Source: JAFDWR01 sp038216655 (GTDB lineage: Bacteria > Armatimonadota > Fimbriimonadia > Fimbriimonadales > Fimbriimonadaceae). From it: a DNA stretch of 64,000 nt. The DNA is taken from positions 1 to 64,000 of the forward strand of contig JBBQPZ010000013.1 in NCBI GenBank assembly GCA_038216655.1, in the 5' to 3' direction. How positions within the stretch are numbered: position 1 is the stretch's first letter; each line of letters begins with the position of its first letter. Shown piece by piece: positions 7,867 through 15,944 of this stretch. The notes below the pieces were generated by a model that did not search any database, was not told the origin of the DNA, and saw nothing but the letters and a program-made list of their open reading frames with translations. A program made the translations under genes and the position numbers.

Positions 7867-8952
7867 ATGTCCGACGAGAAACTCCTTCGCACTGCGCTCT
7901 ACGAACAGCATCAGGAGGCGGGCGCTCGCCTTGTGCCCTTCGCCGGTTACGAGATGCCGGTGCAGTACGGCAGCGTGATCCTGGAGTCGAAGGCGGTGCG
8001 CGAGCACGCGGGGATGTTCGACGTCAGCCACATGGCTCGCTTGTCGCTCAAGGGCGATCGGGTGTTGGAGTATCTAGAGCACGTCACGTCGAACGACGTC
8101 TCGAAGCTGACCGACGCGACTGGGCAGTATTCCCTGCTCCCGAACGACCAGGGTGGCTGCGTCGACGACATCATCGTCTACCGCCTCGAAGACGGCAAGT
8201 TCGCGATGGTGGTGAATGCGGACAATCATGCAAAGGACGTGGCCTGGCTCAAGAAGCAGAACACCTTCGACGTCACCATCGTCGACGAGACACTCCAGAC
8301 CTCAATGATCGCGGTTCAGGGCCCCAGCGCGGTCTCCCTCCTCGCGCAGCACTCGGACGCTCCTGACGAGCTGAACGCCGCTGGTGCATTCGGCGTGGTG
8401 CAATGCTCGATAGGTGGAGTGGACGTCTTCGCCGCCCGATCCGGCTACACCGGAGAGGACGGGTACGAGTTGATCTGCCTGAACGACGATGCGCCCCAGC
8501 TTTGGAACGCGCTGGTTCAGATGGGCGTGATGCCCTGCGGTCTTGGATCGCGCGACATTCTCCGCGTCGAGGCGGGGTTGCCGCTTTACGGGCACGAGCT
8601 CAATGACACGCTCAGCCCGATGGCGGCGGGCCTTGGTTGGGTCATAGGCAAGACGAAGAGCTTTATCGGTAGCGAGATCATCAACGCGGCGCGGGCAAAT
8701 GGCACGCCGCAGAAGCTCCAGGGGATCAAGCTTGAGTCGAAGCGACTGATTATGCCGGGAATGCCGGTGACCGTCGGCGACCGTCAGGTCGGGGTGGTCT
8801 CGTCCGGCGTGTTCTCGCCGATGCTGGATTGCGGGATCGCGTTCGGCTTCCTAGATAGCGATATCGCGATCGGGACCGCGTGCGCCATCGACGTCCGGGG
8901 CAAGCTGGAGCCGGGGACGGTGGTCAGCAAGCGGTTCTACAAGCGGAAGTAG
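7867..8952 (+). CDS. gcvT: Glycine cleavage system T protein (aminomethyltransferase)
   Basis: 361 residues from ATG 7867 (M-S-D-E-K-L-L), normal length for the family. It transfers the methylene group of H-protein-bound aminomethyl-lipoate to tetrahydrofolate, releasing ammonia. Seen: FAGYEMPVQYG near the N terminus, MFDVSHMAR, the folate-domain segment AARSGYTGEDGYELI with the catalytic-type Asp in D-I-L-R-V-E-A-G-L-P-L-Y-G, and the C-terminal barrel beginning near P-M-L-D-C-G-I. The frame is open upstream to 7732 but that part runs through the inverted repeat. No gcvH or gcvP is next to it. Confidence 0.93.
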   Translation: MSDEKLLRTALYEQHQEAGARLVPFAGYEMPVQYGSVILESKAVREHAGMFDVSHMARLSLKGDRVLEYLEHVTSNDVSKLTDATGQYSLLPNDQGGCVDDIIVYRLEDGKFAMVVNADNHAKDVAWLKKQNTFDVTIVDETLQTSMIAVQGPSAVSLLAQHSDAPDELNAAGAFGVVQCSIGGVDVFAARSGYTGEDGYELICLNDDAPQLWNALVQMGVMPCGLGSRDILRVEAGLPLYGHELNDTLSPMAAGLGWVIGKTKSFIGSEIINAARANGTPQKLQGIKLESKRLIMPGMPVTVGDRQVGVVSSGVFSPMLDCGIAFGFLDSDIAIGTACAIDVRGKLEPGTVVSKRFYKRK

Positions 8953-9010
8953 CGACGTTTTGGACCCGGGACCCTTGACTCTGACCCCGGGGATCGGGAT
9001 ACTAGAAGAC

Positions 9011-9087
<77 letters not shown>

Positions 9088-9431
9088 TTTTTACGGTTGT
9101 TCTGGCCTCAGTTATGAACAGCCCCACGATTGATTCCGGCCTAGCCGTACTCTCGCCACGCAAACAAGGGCCGTCAATCTGAGCTTAGGAAGGCGAGCCA
9201 AGGCGAGAATTCCGCAGTCGAAGAATCTCTGATCCCGAGGAAGACGACCGGAACCGGTGCCTTGGAATCCAAGGTGCCTCCGCACCTTCACCGCGACCCG
9301 CACACCGCTTTCAAATGTCCGTACCGGACCAGGATGATGGTATATGTCGGACCCTAGGCTACACCGTGCTTTTGCCGAACGGCCTCGTGCAAGGCCATCG
9401 GCACTCCTCGTCTAGTTCCCCAAATACACGA
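9088..9431. other. Gene-free stretch after tRNA-fMet
   Basis: About 340 bases with no convincing gene on either strand. It contains two adjacent small hairpins, CCTTGGAATCCAAGG (9260-9274) and GGTGCCTCCGCACC (9273-9286), and otherwise no recognised signal. Confidence 0.4.
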
Positions 9432-9460
9432 ATACCCGCGAGTCTCAGACTCGCGGGTAT
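9432..9460 (-). terminator. Strong hairpin terminator
   Basis: ATACCCGCGAGTCT pairs perfectly with AGACTCGCGGGTAT around one base, a 14-bp stem. It lies just past the 3' end of the reverse-strand lipoprotein gene and probably ends the pseudopilin-lipoprotein transcript. No strong T tract follows on that strand. Confidence 0.65.
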
Positions 9461-9476
9461 TTCGTTGTCGGGCAAG

Positions 9477-9695
9477 TTAGTTTCGCTTCTTGCCGCCCAT
9501 CATTTGGCCGCCGCCACCGGCGCCTCGTCCCAATTTTTGATAGTCCAAGTCGGACTTTTCGGGAGGCGGTGCCTGCTTTGACTTCTGTTGAAGGTCGGCG
9601 GCAAATGACTGAGCATCAGGAGTGTTGTTTTCGGATTTGTTTCCGCATCCGAGAAGCAACACCACGAGAGCCAGAGGGAATGTCTTCTTCATCAT
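9477..9695 (-). CDS. Small lipoprotein, partner of a pseudopilin (cassette 1)
   Basis: 72 residues. The signal peptide M-M-K-K-T-F-P-L-A-L ends in the lipobox V-L-L-L-G-C, so the mature protein is lipid-anchored at Cys. The remainder is short, polar, disordered and ends in a Gly-rich G-R-G-A-G-G-G-G-Q stretch. The start overlaps the stop of the preceding pseudopilin frame by ATGA. The same arrangement occurs at 15650 and 24156, so the pair is a recurring cassette. Function unknown. Confidence 0.7.
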   Translation of the reverse strand: MMKKTFPLALVVLLLGCGNKSENNTPDAQSFAADLQQKSKQAPPPEKSDLDYQKLGRGAGGGGQMMGGKKRN

Positions 9696-10573
9696 TGCGG
9701 GTACCACATATACTTGGTGGTGTCGGTGACCCGACCGAGTTGGCCATCAAGTACATTGCAGCCCACGGTCAGCGCGGAGATCGCGTACGACTTCACGTGA
9801 CCGTCGCAGAAGGACACCAAGACCTGTCGCCTGCCGTTGTACCCAAGGCCAAGTTCCACCAAACACGTTCCAAGAGAGCGGAGAACTGGGGTTCCAGCCG
9901 CCGTACCAGTAATAGCCGCCCAAGTAAGGTGCGCCCGGCTCAAGATAGTTTCCGGCAACATCCCTGATGCACGGCGAATCAACCGCATCGTTCCCACCCC
10001 CATAGGGAGCGCCGCTGGCATCTCGGTTCCAAATGCTACTGACGGCCAAAATCATGGCGACCGGCTTCGGAAGTGAGGTCATGGAAACGACGTTGTTGAC
10101 CAAGGCGCCTGTGCCCGCCGCAACCGAAAGTTGGTCGAGATAATTCCAGTTCAGACCCCAGTCAGCCTTATACAGAATGTTGAAGGTTCGTTGGGCGTCA
10201 CGGTAGGAAGCCGGAACCGAAGCTGGGTCAATCACTTCCACGGTCGCGCGTTGATCGGGACTTGCCGGGTCCATCGGATCATAGGTGATCGGCAGATTCT
10301 TCATGAGGGAAGCATCAGCGACTGCGGAATGGCATCCGGGTTTATCGGGTCTGCACTATAAGTGTTGTTGTACGTGATGACCGGGACCACGTCGTCCGAA
10401 TCACCCAGGTACTGCTGAAATGCGAGATTCAGCTGCTTGGAGTTGGACAGGCCTTGAGTCTTCTTCGCGGCCTCCTTGGCCGTGGCGAAAACGGGGAAGA
10501 GGATGGCAGCTAAAATCGCAATGATCGCGATGACCACCAGTAGTTCAATCAGTGTAAATGCTCGGCGTCGCAT
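9692..10573 (-). pseudogene. Type II pseudopilin-like protein, doubly frameshifted
   Basis: The start ATG at 10573 has a perfect ribosome site AGGAGG and encodes M-R-R-R-A then the prepilin cleavage/methylation region FTLIELLVVIAIIAIL. The frame ends at 10301 after about 90 residues; a second frame starts at 10304 (ATGA overlap) with MKNLPITYDP, and a third carries the C-terminal part from near 9870 (LGLGYNGRRQVLVSFCDGHVKSYA) to 9692. Read together the three pieces make one pseudopilin of the size of the two intact ones in this window, so two frameshifts are inferred. The FCDGHVKS segment is the conserved C-terminal piece of this family. Sequencing error, decay or phase variation are all possible. 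Confidence 0.7.
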
Positions 10574-10973
10574 AAGACGACCTCCTAAGAATAAGTATCG
10601 CAACTAAGACTCCTTCATCATAAAGCGCCCTTAACATTTTCACAAGTAGATTCTTCAAAAGAATAGGGGGGAAATCGGATAAAGTGTTCAGATAGCGTGC
10701 GGAATTAGTACGACGGTGTGAGGTTGGACGTACGCTAATGGCATTGAGTACGAATCGTGCAATTTGAGTTGGCGATGCTGACATCCCGTAGGTGAAACAG
10801 CGAAGGGCTGACCGCAATCAGTCTCAGTTTGTACTTTGCAGGCTACAAAGCTGGCCATCTAGGCGCGATTCGCCAGGAGATGATTCGATCCCTTTGGTCC
10901 GGACCCGTTCGGCCACATCTGGATCGGCGACAAAGAACGCTCGGACGGATCCTCGGCTCCAATGGGGGCGGGC
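10574..10973. other. 400-base stretch without a recognised gene
   Basis: AT-richer than its surroundings near 10600-10760, which would suit the promoter region of the reverse-strand pseudopilin. No credible coding frame, repeat or RNA was recognised on either strand. Confidence 0.35.
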
Positions 10974-11573
10974 TCACCCTGCTGCACGGGCCGCTTGGAT
11001 GAAGTCGCGAAGCTTCGCGTGATCCTTCACACCCGGCGACGACTCGACGCCGCTGCTGACATCGACCGCATAGGGGCGGACCACTCGGATGGCCTCGGCG
11101 ACGTTTTCGGGGGTCAATCCGCCGGCGAGGATGACCCGGCGGGTGCAGGCGTCCACGATTCGGCGGGCGAGATCCCAGTCGACAAGCTTCCCCGTTCCCC
11201 CGTAGGCGCCATCGGAATGGGCGTCGAGAAGGATTGCCTCTCCTAGCTCGGGAAGCGAGAGAACCGAATCTAGATCGTCGTCGGGCCGAAGCCGGATGGC
11301 TTGAATGGTTTTCGCACGGAACGTCTTGTCATCGGGGAAGACCACCGATTGAATCAGATGAAAGGGTTGGAAATTCGCCCCTCGCGGGATCTTGCCAAAT
11401 ACCGCGACCCGGGGTACGAAGGTCGGGAGATGCAAGAGCCAGGGAACTTCAAGCGGATTGATGCGGCGGGGGCTAGTCGTTTCAAGCACAAACCCAAGGG
11501 CATTCGCCCCTAGTTCGATCGCTAGCTCAGCGTCCTCTTCCCTGGTCAGTCCACAAATCTTGATTTGAGTCAT
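10974..11573 (-). CDS. trpF: Phosphoribosylanthranilate isomerase
   Basis: 199 residues, a single TIM barrel that converts phosphoribosylanthranilate to CdRP in tryptophan synthesis. Seen: the catalytic Cys in KICGLTREEDA, the Asp of L-L-D-A-H, and the phosphate-binding loops VILAGGLTPENV and VDVSSGVE. The ATG at 11573 overlaps the trpC stop by ATGA, so it is the last gene of the operon trpD-trpC-trpF. The open frame extends to 11810 but overlaps trpC. Confidence 0.93.
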   Translation of the reverse strand: MTQIKICGLTREEDAELAIELGANALGFVLETTSPRRINPLEVPWLLHLPTFVPRVAVFGKIPRGANFQPFHLIQSVVFPDDKTFRAKTIQAIRLRPDDDLDSVLSLPELGEAILLDAHSDGAYGGTGKLVDWDLARRIVDACTRRVILAGGLTPENVAEAIRVVRPYAVDVSSGVESSPGVKDHAKLRDFIQAARAAG

Positions 11574-12352
11574 CGGGACATCACCTCCCTGACCTTTCCC
11601 TCGATGTCGGGGACCAGGCAGAACGTCGTGCCGATCAGCACGCCTCGAGCACCGGCTCTCTGCACTCGGGCAAGATCTGCCGGCGTCTCCAAAGCACTTT
11701 CGCTGATCGCCGTCGCGTGCGGCGCGATCAGGGGAATGAGCTGCTCGGAGGTCGCGAGGTCGGTCGTGAAGTCGGCGAGATTCCGATTGTTGACCCCGAT
11801 CAGCGGACACTTGAGGTCGAGCGCGACGGTGATTTCTTCTGCACTGTGGACCTCGACAAGCGCGTCCATGCCAAGAGAGTTCGCGAGACCCATGAGGTCC
11901 GCGATCTGCCCAGCGGTTAAAGAAGCCACGATCAGGAGGATCGCATCCGCGCCCCAGGCGCGTGCCTCATAAACCTGGTATTCGTCGTCGATGAAGTCTT
12001 TCCGCAGGCAAGGCAACTTGGTCGCCTCACGGGCGAGCCGAATATTTGAAGGGTGGCCTTGAAAATAGTCGATGTCGGTCAGGATGCTCATTGCATCCGC
12101 GCCCGCTCGCTCGTAGGCCTGCGCGATCGCGGCCGGGTCGAAGTCGGCGCGAATTAAACCCTTCGACGGGCTCGCCTTTTTGACCTCGGCGATCAGGGCG
12201 AGCGGGTTCGGGGACCCTAGCAGAGCCCGGTGAAAGCCCCGTGTGCGACCCGCATCCTGAGCACGAACCTTCACTTCATCAAGCGGCACCGTCAAGCGCG
12301 CGGCCGCAACTTCTTCGTGCTTGCGCGCGAAGATGCGGTCGAGGGTGTTCAC
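11570..12352 (-). CDS. trpC: Indole-3-glycerol phosphate synthase
   Basis: 260 residues, TIM barrel, ring closure of CdRP to indole-3-glycerol phosphate. Seen: LIAEVKKASPSKG with the catalytic Lys, the LRKDFI segment with another catalytic Lys, the Glu of L-V-E-V-H and the GVNNRNL loop. Its start overlaps the end of trpD by four bases and its stop overlaps trpF, so the three genes are coupled. As in most bacteria outside the enterics, trpC and trpF are separate proteins. Confidence 0.95.
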   Translation of the reverse strand: MNTLDRIFARKHEEVAAARLTVPLDEVKVRAQDAGRTRGFHRALLGSPNPLALIAEVKKASPSKGLIRADFDPAAIAQAYERAGADAMSILTDIDYFQGHPSNIRLAREATKLPCLRKDFIDDEYQVYEARAWGADAILLIVASLTAGQIADLMGLANSLGMDALVEVHSAEEITVALDLKCPLIGVNNRNLADFTTDLATSEQLIPLIAPHATAISESALETPADLARVQRAGARGVLIGTTFCLVPDIEGKVREVMSR

Positions 12353-13380
12353 AGCTGGTGGCTCTCCCGGACAAACTCTTCGAGCTTCTCGCGAGCCGCG
12401 CCGCTACGCACAACCTCGCGCGCAATATCCGTAGCCGAACGACGCTCCGGCGCAAGTCCAGCGATCCAGATCGCGCACGCCGCACTGCCGAGAATCGCGG
12501 TGCACCGATCCGAATCCACGTCCGTCACTGCTTCCCGTAGCAGAGCCGCGTTCTCCTCGGCGGTGTTGCCGGGAACAATAGACGCCATCGTTACCGGCTT
12601 GAGTCCGAACCCCTGTGGGGTCAAGATCCCTTCGCTGAGTTCGCCATCCCATAGGAGAGCGAACCGGGTCGGAGAGACGGGAGAAATCTCATCCAGTCCA
12701 TCCTCGCCGTGGGCGACCAGCGCGCGCTCCGTTCCGAGCTTCATCAGCGCCTCGGCCATCGGGAAGGCGATTTTTGGGCTGTAAACCCCAATGAGCTGAC
12801 GCTTCGCATTGGCGGGATTCGCCAAAGGACCAAGCTGGTTGAAAACGGTGCGGAAACCGAGCTCGCGCCGCGCTTTGCCGACGTGCCGCATCGCAGGATG
12901 GTGGGCGGGGGCGTACATGAACCCCAGGCCGACCCGGTCGAGCATCCGGAGCAGGACGTCCCAATCGGTCTGGATCTTCGCCCCGAGCGTCTCAAGTACG
13001 TCCGCGCTGCCGTACGGGCTGGTCACGCCGCGGTTGCCGTGCTTGGCGATCCGCACGCCGGCCGCCGCCGCGACGAAGGAGCCCGCCGTCGAGATGTTGA
13101 AACTCGGCGCACCGCCGCCCGTACCGCAGGTGTCGACAAGGTCCTCGTGGGTATGCGCGGGTCCGACCGCCTGGTCGCGCATCACCTGCGCGAAGGCCGC
13201 GAGTTCGTTGGCGGTGCAGCCCTTGATACGTAGCGCGGATACCGCCGCGCCCACCTGTGCCTCGGTCGCCTCGCCGCTGGTCAGATAGGTGATGAGTTCG
13301 GTCGCCTGGTCGTCGGCCAGGTTCCGACCTTCCAGCAACGGCACCATCATCTTCCCAAATGCTTCGGAGTTGCTCGCCAT
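12349..13380 (-). CDS. trpD: Anthranilate phosphoribosyltransferase
   Basis: 343 residues, first gene of the trpDCF operon. It joins anthranilate to PRPP. Seen: the glycine-rich PRPP loop DTCGTGGG, KHGNRGVTSPYGSADVLE for PRPP and Mg binding, and the FMYAPAHHPAMRHV segment containing the anthranilate-binding region. The N-terminal helices (L-I-T-Y-L-T-S-G-E-A-T) are those of the family. The gene is divergent from nuoA with about 80 bases between them; no attenuator or T-box was recognised there. Confidence 0.94.
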   Translation of the reverse strand: MASNSEAFGKMMVPLLEGRNLADDQATELITYLTSGEATEAQVGAAVSALRIKGCTANELAAFAQVMRDQAVGPAHTHEDLVDTCGTGGGAPSFNISTAGSFVAAAAGVRIAKHGNRGVTSPYGSADVLETLGAKIQTDWDVLLRMLDRVGLGFMYAPAHHPAMRHVGKARRELGFRTVFNQLGPLANPANAKRQLIGVYSPKIAFPMAEALMKLGTERALVAHGEDGLDEISPVSPTRFALLWDGELSEGILTPQGFGLKPVTMASIVPGNTAEENAALLREAVTDVDSDRCTAILGSAACAIWIAGLAPERRSATDIAREVVRSGAAREKLEEFVRESHQL

Positions 13381-13463
13381 TGGATTCAGTGTAGCGAATT
13401 GGTCCCGACGGAACGCTCCGCCTAAGCAACAGGATTTGTCGAGGCTAGGTAAGATTTAGGGCG

Positions 13464-13931
13464 ATGCAGGATTACCTCGGACTCCTGGTGCTGGTGGCGG
13501 TCGCCGCGCTGATTTGCGGCGTCATGGTCACCCTCAGTTGGGTGCTCGGACCCAAGAAGGTCACCCGGTACAAGTCGTCGCCCTATGAGTGCGGCGTCGA
13601 GCCGAGCGGAGATGCCCGCGAACGGTTCCCGATCAAGTTCTATCTGGTCGCGATCGTGTTCATCCTGTTCGACATTGAAGTCGTCTTCCTCTGGAGCTGG
13701 ATGACCGTGTTCCGCAACGCCGACAAGGAGTTTATGGTCACGAGCTTCATCTCGTTCTTGACCTACATGGCCACCTTTGTGATCGGCTACCTCTACGTCA
13801 TCAAGGTTGGCGCGATCAACTGGGACGAGACCACCAGTCTTGCCCCCGAGAAGCTCGGTGAACTAGCCGACGTCGATGCCGGCGGAAACCTGATGAACCC
13901 CCGCGCCGCCCTCGTTGGAGGTTCGGAATAG
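13464..13931 (+). CDS. nuoA: NADH-quinone oxidoreductase subunit A
   Basis: 155 residues with three transmembrane helices (about 5-28, 65-87, 95-115). It is a membrane-arm subunit near the quinone site of complex I. Seen: PYECGVEPSGDARERFPIKFYLVA split by family features, namely the loop Y-E-C-G with the redox-conformation Cys, and the acidic F-D-I-E-V-V-F-L-W helix. The C terminus is about 30 residues longer than usual and hydrophilic. The stop shares a base with the nuoC start (TAGTG), so the two are coupled. nuoB, normally between them, is absent. Confidence 0.93.
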   Translation: MQDYLGLLVLVAVAALICGVMVTLSWVLGPKKVTRYKSSPYECGVEPSGDARERFPIKFYLVAIVFILFDIEVVFLWSWMTVFRNADKEFMVTSFISFLTYMATFVIGYLYVIKVGAINWDETTSLAPEKLGELADVDAGGNLMNPRAALVGGSE

Positions 13932-14539
13932 TGGCCACGACCTTCGCCGAGACCGACCGCGCCGAGGCGCGCATCCTGCGAGAGAAGTTCAAGAACGCGA
14001 TCCTTGGCGTCAAGGTCGATCGCGGCGATCTGTTCATCCTTGTCGCCCGTGACTCGATCCTCGACGTAGCCGCCGAACTCAAGCACAATCCGGAGCTGCA
14101 GTACAACTACTTTAGCGAGTGCCTCGGCGTTGATTACAGCCGTTGGGAGCACGCCCGAGACTTCACTGAGCGGTTCGAGGTTGTCTACAACCTGATGGCG
14201 ACCAAAAACTACGCGCGCATCTTCCTGAAGGTCGGCGTGGACGACGGGCAGGCGATCCCGACGATGATGCATCTTTTCGGCGGGGCCGAGTATCCGGAGA
14301 AGGAGATCGGTGACCTGTTCGGCATCATCTTCGCCGGAAACGAGCTCGCCAAAGGTGAGCGCTTCCTTCTGCCAGACGACTGGTCAGGCTTCCCACTCCG
14401 CAAGGAGTATCCGCTCGGCGGCGAAGACGTGCTGTTCGACCACGGCGACCGCGGTCCGGCCGTTGAGGACATCATGATGCCCCACGCAGGTGAGAGCTTC
14501 GAAGGCAAGACCGGCTCCGAAGGCGTTAGCGGCCGCTAA
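13931..14539 (+). CDS. nuoC: NADH-quinone oxidoreductase subunit C
   Basis: 202 residues with a GTG start at 13931. It is the 30-kDa peripheral-arm subunit of complex I. Seen: the family segment EKEIGDLFGIIFAGN (usual form E-R-E-x-x-D-x-x-G) and FPLRKEYPLGGED (usual F-P-L-R-K-x-F-P). It is not fused to NuoD, which lies about 1.4 kb downstream after a terminator and a pseudopilin cassette. NuoB is missing from its usual place before this gene. Confidence 0.93.
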   Translation: MATTFAETDRAEARILREKFKNAILGVKVDRGDLFILVARDSILDVAAELKHNPELQYNYFSECLGVDYSRWEHARDFTERFEVVYNLMATKNYARIFLKVGVDDGQAIPTMMHLFGGAEYPEKEIGDLFGIIFAGNELAKGERFLLPDDWSGFPLRKEYPLGGEDVLFDHGDRGPAVEDIMMPHAGESFEGKTGSEGVSGR

Positions 14540-14556
14540 TTGCCCACTTCGAATTG

Positions 14557-14583
14557 AAGGCGGCTCCCAAAGGGGGCCGCCTT
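14557..14583 (+). terminator. Rho-independent terminator after nuoAC
   Basis: AAGGCGGCTCCC and GGGGGCCGCCTT form a GC-rich stem followed by a T-rich tail (TTTTCTTCT). It ends the nuoA-nuoC transcript and separates it from the pseudopilin gene and nuoD. Confidence 0.85.
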
Positions 14584-14729
14584 TTCTTCTGTCTGGTCCA
14601 AAATGCCCACCTCCGTACATTTTGTGCTACGAAAACACGGGTAAGGAATTTGTCGTTTGGTCTTCACGGATATTAGCCTTGTAAGGCGCGATGTGTTTCG
14701 ACACGATTCCGTCCTTAGGAGGCAATTAT

Positions 14730-15650
14730 ATGAACCGCAAGGCATTCACGCTCATTGAGCTGCTGGTTGTTATCGCTATCATTGCGATACTAGCGGCCAT
14801 TCTCTTCCCGGTCTTTGCGCAAGCGAAGGAAGCCGCGAAGAAGATTTCGACGTTGAGCAACGCGAAGCAACTCGGTACAGGACTGATCTTGTATCAGAAC
14901 GACTCCGACGACTGCTTCCCGATCGCGGAGCTAAACTATCTGGGTAATTGGTATTCCGGTTGCGTTGTACCGACCCCTGCGAATTGTGTCACTAGTTGGA
15001 ATACCCCCAACTTAGTTTCGGCGAGCAACCTGTTCTGGACGAACACGATCCAGCCCTACACCAAGAGCTATGATTTGGAACAAGGCGGCCCGTCGTTGTC
15101 CGACATCGGCGACGTCTTCGTTCCGGGCACCAGTCCGGCTCTCAGCGGTCTGACCATGAACGGTCTCATGCAGTTGATGAACGGCTCGGAGATCGTGGCG
15201 CCCTCGGCGGCAGTGCTCCTCTGGGGCGGTAGCGGCAACGTCACTTACAAGGGACGCGGCTCGGCCAACCCGGACCTGAATTGCGCCGGAGTCGCCCAGG
15301 GTGCCCCCTGTAAGTTCAGTTCCAGCGCCCTTCCGGCGGGAACGGGAACAGGATTTGGCAGCAAGGCCTATAGCGCGATTGGATCCTACCGGCCTTGGAC
15401 CTGGGGCAAGACGGTTCCGATCGTTCGCTCCGACTCTTCGGCCAAGTCCCGCCGCGTCGGCGTGGTCGAGAGTCCGAACCAGGCTGATCCGGCGCGTAAC
15501 TTCGACGTCTGGAACGACCCGTTCAACCACGTCTATCCCAGCGGAACCTCGTACGGCTTCGGCTACTACGGCTGCAACAGCGGGAACGACAGTGCGGGTC
15601 CGACCGCTGTCTACTACTGGTGCTTCTTCCGACCCGATCGAGAGAAGTGA
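14730..15650 (+). CDS. Type II pseudopilin-like protein (cassette 2)
   Basis: 306 residues. The ATG at 14730 follows a strong ribosome site (TTAGGAGG). Residues 1-6 (M-N-R-K-A-F) precede the prepilin peptidase cleavage and methylation region FTLIELLVVIAIIAIL, giving the N-terminal helix that packs into a pilus or pseudopilus. The rest is a large Gly-, Ser- and Asn-rich globular domain with Cys pairs (N-C-V-T, D-L-N-C, A-P-C-K, Y-Y-G-C-N), of the type abundant in Armatimonadota and Planctomycetes. The stop overlaps the next lipoprotein start (TGATG). The gene sits between nuoC and nuoD but has its own upstream terminator, so it is probably an independent unit. Confidence 0.85.
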   Translation: MNRKAFTLIELLVVIAIIAILAAILFPVFAQAKEAAKKISTLSNAKQLGTGLILYQNDSDDCFPIAELNYLGNWYSGCVVPTPANCVTSWNTPNLVSASNLFWTNTIQPYTKSYDLEQGGPSLSDIGDVFVPGTSPALSGLTMNGLMQLMNGSEIVAPSAAVLLWGGSGNVTYKGRGSANPDLNCAGVAQGAPCKFSSSALPAGTGTGFGSKAYSAIGSYRPWTWGKTVPIVRSDSSAKSRRVGVVESPNQADPARNFDVWNDPFNHVYPSGTSYGFGYYGCNSGNDSAGPTAVYYWCFFRPDREK

Positions 15651-15865
15651 TGAAGAAGACGCAACTCGTTCTCGCCCTCGGCATCGCCGCCCTTGTGGCA
15701 GCGGCACCGGGATGCGGCAGCAAGGACCCGGAAGAAAGCGTCAAACCGGTGTCCACCAAGCCGGCCAACTTCAAAGCCATGGAAGGCGATTCGAAGGCAG
15801 CCCCGGCATCGGGGGGCGGCGAATCCGGTCAGCGACCGGGAGCAGGTGCGCCTCCGGGACCGTAG
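15650..15865 (+). CDS. Small lipoprotein, partner of a pseudopilin (cassette 2)
   Basis: 71 residues. Signal peptide M-K-K-T-Q-L-V-L-A-L followed by the lipobox-like A-A-A-P-G-C, then a short disordered tail rich in Lys, Pro, Ser and Gly. The start codon overlaps the pseudopilin stop (TGATG), so it is translated by coupling. Similar in size, signal and tail composition to the lipoproteins at 9477 and 24156 although the sequence is otherwise divergent. Function unknown; the pairing suggests a role in assembling or anchoring its pseudopilin. Confidence 0.75.
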   Translation: MKKTQLVLALGIAALVAAAPGCGSKDPEESVKPVSTKPANFKAMEGDSKAAPASGGGESGQRPGAGAPPGP

Positions 15866-15900
15866 ACGGGCCAACTTCGGGGCAACCCGAAGCCGAACAT

Positions 15901-15931
15901 GATTACCAGCGGACGCCGTCCGCTGGTAATC
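15901..15931 (+). terminator. Terminator after pseudopilin-lipoprotein cassette 2
   Basis: GATTACCAGCGGAC pairs perfectly with GTCCGCTGGTAATC around a three-base loop, followed by TTTAT. It closes cassette 2 only 14 bases before the nuoD start, which implies that nuoD transcription begins within or right after this hairpin or depends on readthrough. Confidence 0.8.
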
Positions 15932-15944
15932 TTTATGTAGCTCC

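Noticed and set aside
13381..13463. T-box or trp attenuator between trpD and nuoA
   Set aside because: Only 83 bases and no leader peptide or T-box elements visible.
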